Assembly (NCBI GenBank): GCA_023433685.1
Contig: JAEYUD010000205.1
Location: 1-14,929, forward strand
Direction: 5' to 3'
DNA from: Bacteroidota bacterium
GTDB taxonomy: Bacteria; Bacteroidota; Ignavibacteria; Ignavibacteriales; Ignavibacteriaceae
Length of the DNA stretch: 14,929 nucleotides
How positions within the stretch are numbered: position 1 is the first letter of the stretch; the number at the start of each line of letters is the position of its first letter. The notes under the pieces were generated by a model. It did no database searches. It saw only the letters and a program-made list of their open reading frames with translations, and had not been told where the DNA came from. The position numbers and the translations under genes are program-made. Of this stretch, positions 13,830-14,929 are shown piece by piece.

Positions 13830-14929
13830 ATGCACCGGCTTGTCTACCATCTGATATTCTCGATTCTGTTAGTTTTTTCCATCCTTCCCCAATCCGTTCT
13901 ACGGATAAACCAGCTCGGGTACCAGTGCGACGCGATAAAAGTGGCTGTACTCATGTGGGAAAGCGAAACACTACCAACAAATTTCACAGTAGAGGATATT
14001 TTCACCGGAAAAACGGTTTTCGAGTCAAATGAACTTAAATCCTTCGGCCCCCTCGGGAACTTTAAAAACACTGCACGATTAAATTTCTCGGCACTAAAAA
14101 CCGACGGTACCTACAAAATTATCGCGGGAAATGCCACATCCCCCAACTTCAGAATTTCTGATACAGTCTACAACTCAACCGCAGACTTTATTCTGCAATA
14201 CATGCGTCAGCAGCGCTGCGGCTACAACCCCTTCTTAAAAGACTCATGCCACACCCACGACGGCTTCCCCGTCTATTCAGAGGATGAAGATTCGGTACTT
14301 CACAGTTCACAGTTCACAGTTCACACTTCTTCAAGCCTTCAACCTTCAGACACCGGACTTCACAGTTCACAGTTCACAGTTCACACTTCCTCCATCCCTG
14401 TAACCGGTGGCTGGCACGACGCCTCAGACTACCTCAGGTACGCCACCACTTCCGCGACAGTTGTGTATCATCTTCTGTTTGCTTACAAGAGAAACCCCGA
14501 GGCATTCGGCGATCACTTTGATGCAAATGGCGACCCGGGCGCGAACGGTATCCCTGATGTGCTCGATGAAGCGAAGTGGGGCCTAGACTGGTTAAACCGG
14601 ATGTACCCCGGCGGTGAGGAGATGTACCAGCAGATAGCCGACGACCGTGATCACATGATGTTCCGCCTCCCCACCGAGGACTCGGTAAAGTACCGCGAGG
14701 GTCCGGGCCGACCTGTTTACCGCGTTACGGGCAAGCCGCAGGGTCTCTTTAAGCATCAGAGCAGATCAACGGGTGTTTCATCGATCGCGGGAAAGTTTGC
14801 GTCAACCATGTCGCTTGGATCGGAGATTCTACAGAAATACTACCCTGACTTTGCGGCGACACTTCAGAAAAAGGCTCTTGAAGCTTATCATTACGGCCTG
14901 AAATACCCCGGCTATTCCCAGACCGCCCC
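13830..14929 (+). CDS. Glycoside hydrolase family 9 (cellulase-type), 5' part
   Basis: The first 366 codons of a secreted GH9 enzyme, cut by the window end. GH9 members are mostly inverting endoglucanases acting on cellulose and other beta-glucans. An N-terminal hydrophobic segment (about 5-20) is a likely signal sequence, though the cleavage site is not obvious. Residues about 25-110 are the Ig-like CelD_N domain, starting LRINQLGYQCDAIKVAVL. The catalytic (alpha/alpha)6 domain begins near 115 with FILQYMRQQRCGYNPFL and CHTHDGFPVY, then GGWHDASD (193-200), whose two Asp residues (197 and 200) are the conserved catalytic-base region. GANGIPDVLDEAKWGLDWL (237-255) follows. The acidic Glu near the C-terminus lies outside the window. 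Residues about 153-191 are a repeated insert LHSSQFTVHTSS encoded by tandem heptamers, still in frame. No strong ribosome binding site precedes the ATG. No type IX sorting domain can be judged. Confidence 0.92.
   Translation, partial: MHRLVYHLIFSILLVFSILPQSVLRINQLGYQCDAIKVAVLMWESETLPTNFTVEDIFTGKTVFESNELKSFGPLGNFKNTARLNFSALKTDGTYKIIAGNATSPNFRISDTVYNSTADFILQYMRQQRCGYNPFLKDSCHTHDGFPVYSEDEDSVLHSSQFTVHTSSSLQPSDTGLHSSQFTVHTSSIPVTGGWHDASDYLRYATTSATVVYHLLFAYKRNPEAFGDHFDANGDPGANGIPDVLDEAKWGLDWLNRMYPGGEEMYQQIADDRDHMMFRLPTEDSVKYREGPGRPVYRVTGKPQGLFKHQSRSTGVSSIAGKFASTMSLGSEILQKYYPDFAATLQKKALEAYHYGLKYPGYSQTA
14297..14389 (+). repeat. Duplicated tandem-heptamer array inside the GH9 gene
   Basis: A 33-base block of TTCACAG units is present twice, identical, at 14297-14329 and 14357-14389, exactly 60 bases apart. 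Each holds three TTCACAG units plus TTCACAC (14299-14326 and 14359-14386). Between them are CTTCAAG, CTTCAAC and CTTCAGA (14329-14350), another heptamer-like series. The array is translated as HSSQFTV-type peptide, and the frame is open across it. Confidence 0.9.

Noticed and set aside
14297..14389. Frameshift or pseudogene in the GH9 gene at the repeats
   Set aside because: Translation stays open and in frame from 13830 through both repeat blocks into the GGWHDASD motif and on to the window end.

Overview
The window looks like a chromosomal segment of a free-living member of the Ignavibacteria (Chlorobi/Bacteroidota side of the FCB group). The main evidence is the C-terminal type IX secretion sorting domain with the NYPNPFNPST signature on a surface protein, a TonB-dependent receptor with an N-terminal carboxypeptidase-regulatory-like domain, a GH9 cellulase-type enzyme, and a mix of genes with clear Shine-Dalgarno sites and genes without one. 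No rRNA, tRNA, transposase, integrase or CRISPR array was recognised. The assignment is inferred from gene content alone.

Layout. (1) Bases 1-3861, plus strand: a tightly packed unit of leucyl aminopeptidase (5' end cut by the window), an EcsC-family protein and the RecG helicase. (2) 3858-4538, minus strand: an AlkD-like HEAT-repeat protein, convergent with recG and sharing the TTAA that holds both stop codons. (3) 4595-5071, plus strand: a small SnoaL/NTF2-like lipoprotein. (4) 5079-5212: a long imperfect intergenic palindrome, followed by an intrinsic terminator serving the minus strand. (5) 5279-9667, minus strand: a two-gene unit, a TonB-dependent receptor followed by a type IX-secreted beta-helix-like surface protein. 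Three TTAACA hexamers in 11-bp phase lie upstream of it and resemble a PhoB/PhoP (Pho) box. (6) 9856-13415, plus strand: glutamine-dependent NAD+ synthetase, translationally coupled to a full-length DsbD-type thiol:disulfide interchange protein. (7) 13416-13829: a 414-bp gene-free stretch full of repeats (tandem heptamers, an inverted arm pair, a 55-bp direct repeat and an 18-bp perfect palindrome). (8) 13830 to the window end, plus strand: the 5' part of a GH9 glycoside hydrolase whose coding sequence contains a duplicated tandem-heptamer insert just before the catalytic GGWHDASD motif.

Most genes are housekeeping or repair functions. The accessory signals that deserve attention are the receptor/surface-protein pair with its phased upstream repeats, which suggests a phosphate-starvation-regulated uptake system of unknown substrate, and the family of 7-bp tandem repeats that appears both between genes and, in frame, inside the GH9 gene. 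No clearly new multi-gene system such as a defence island or biosynthetic cluster could be supported.
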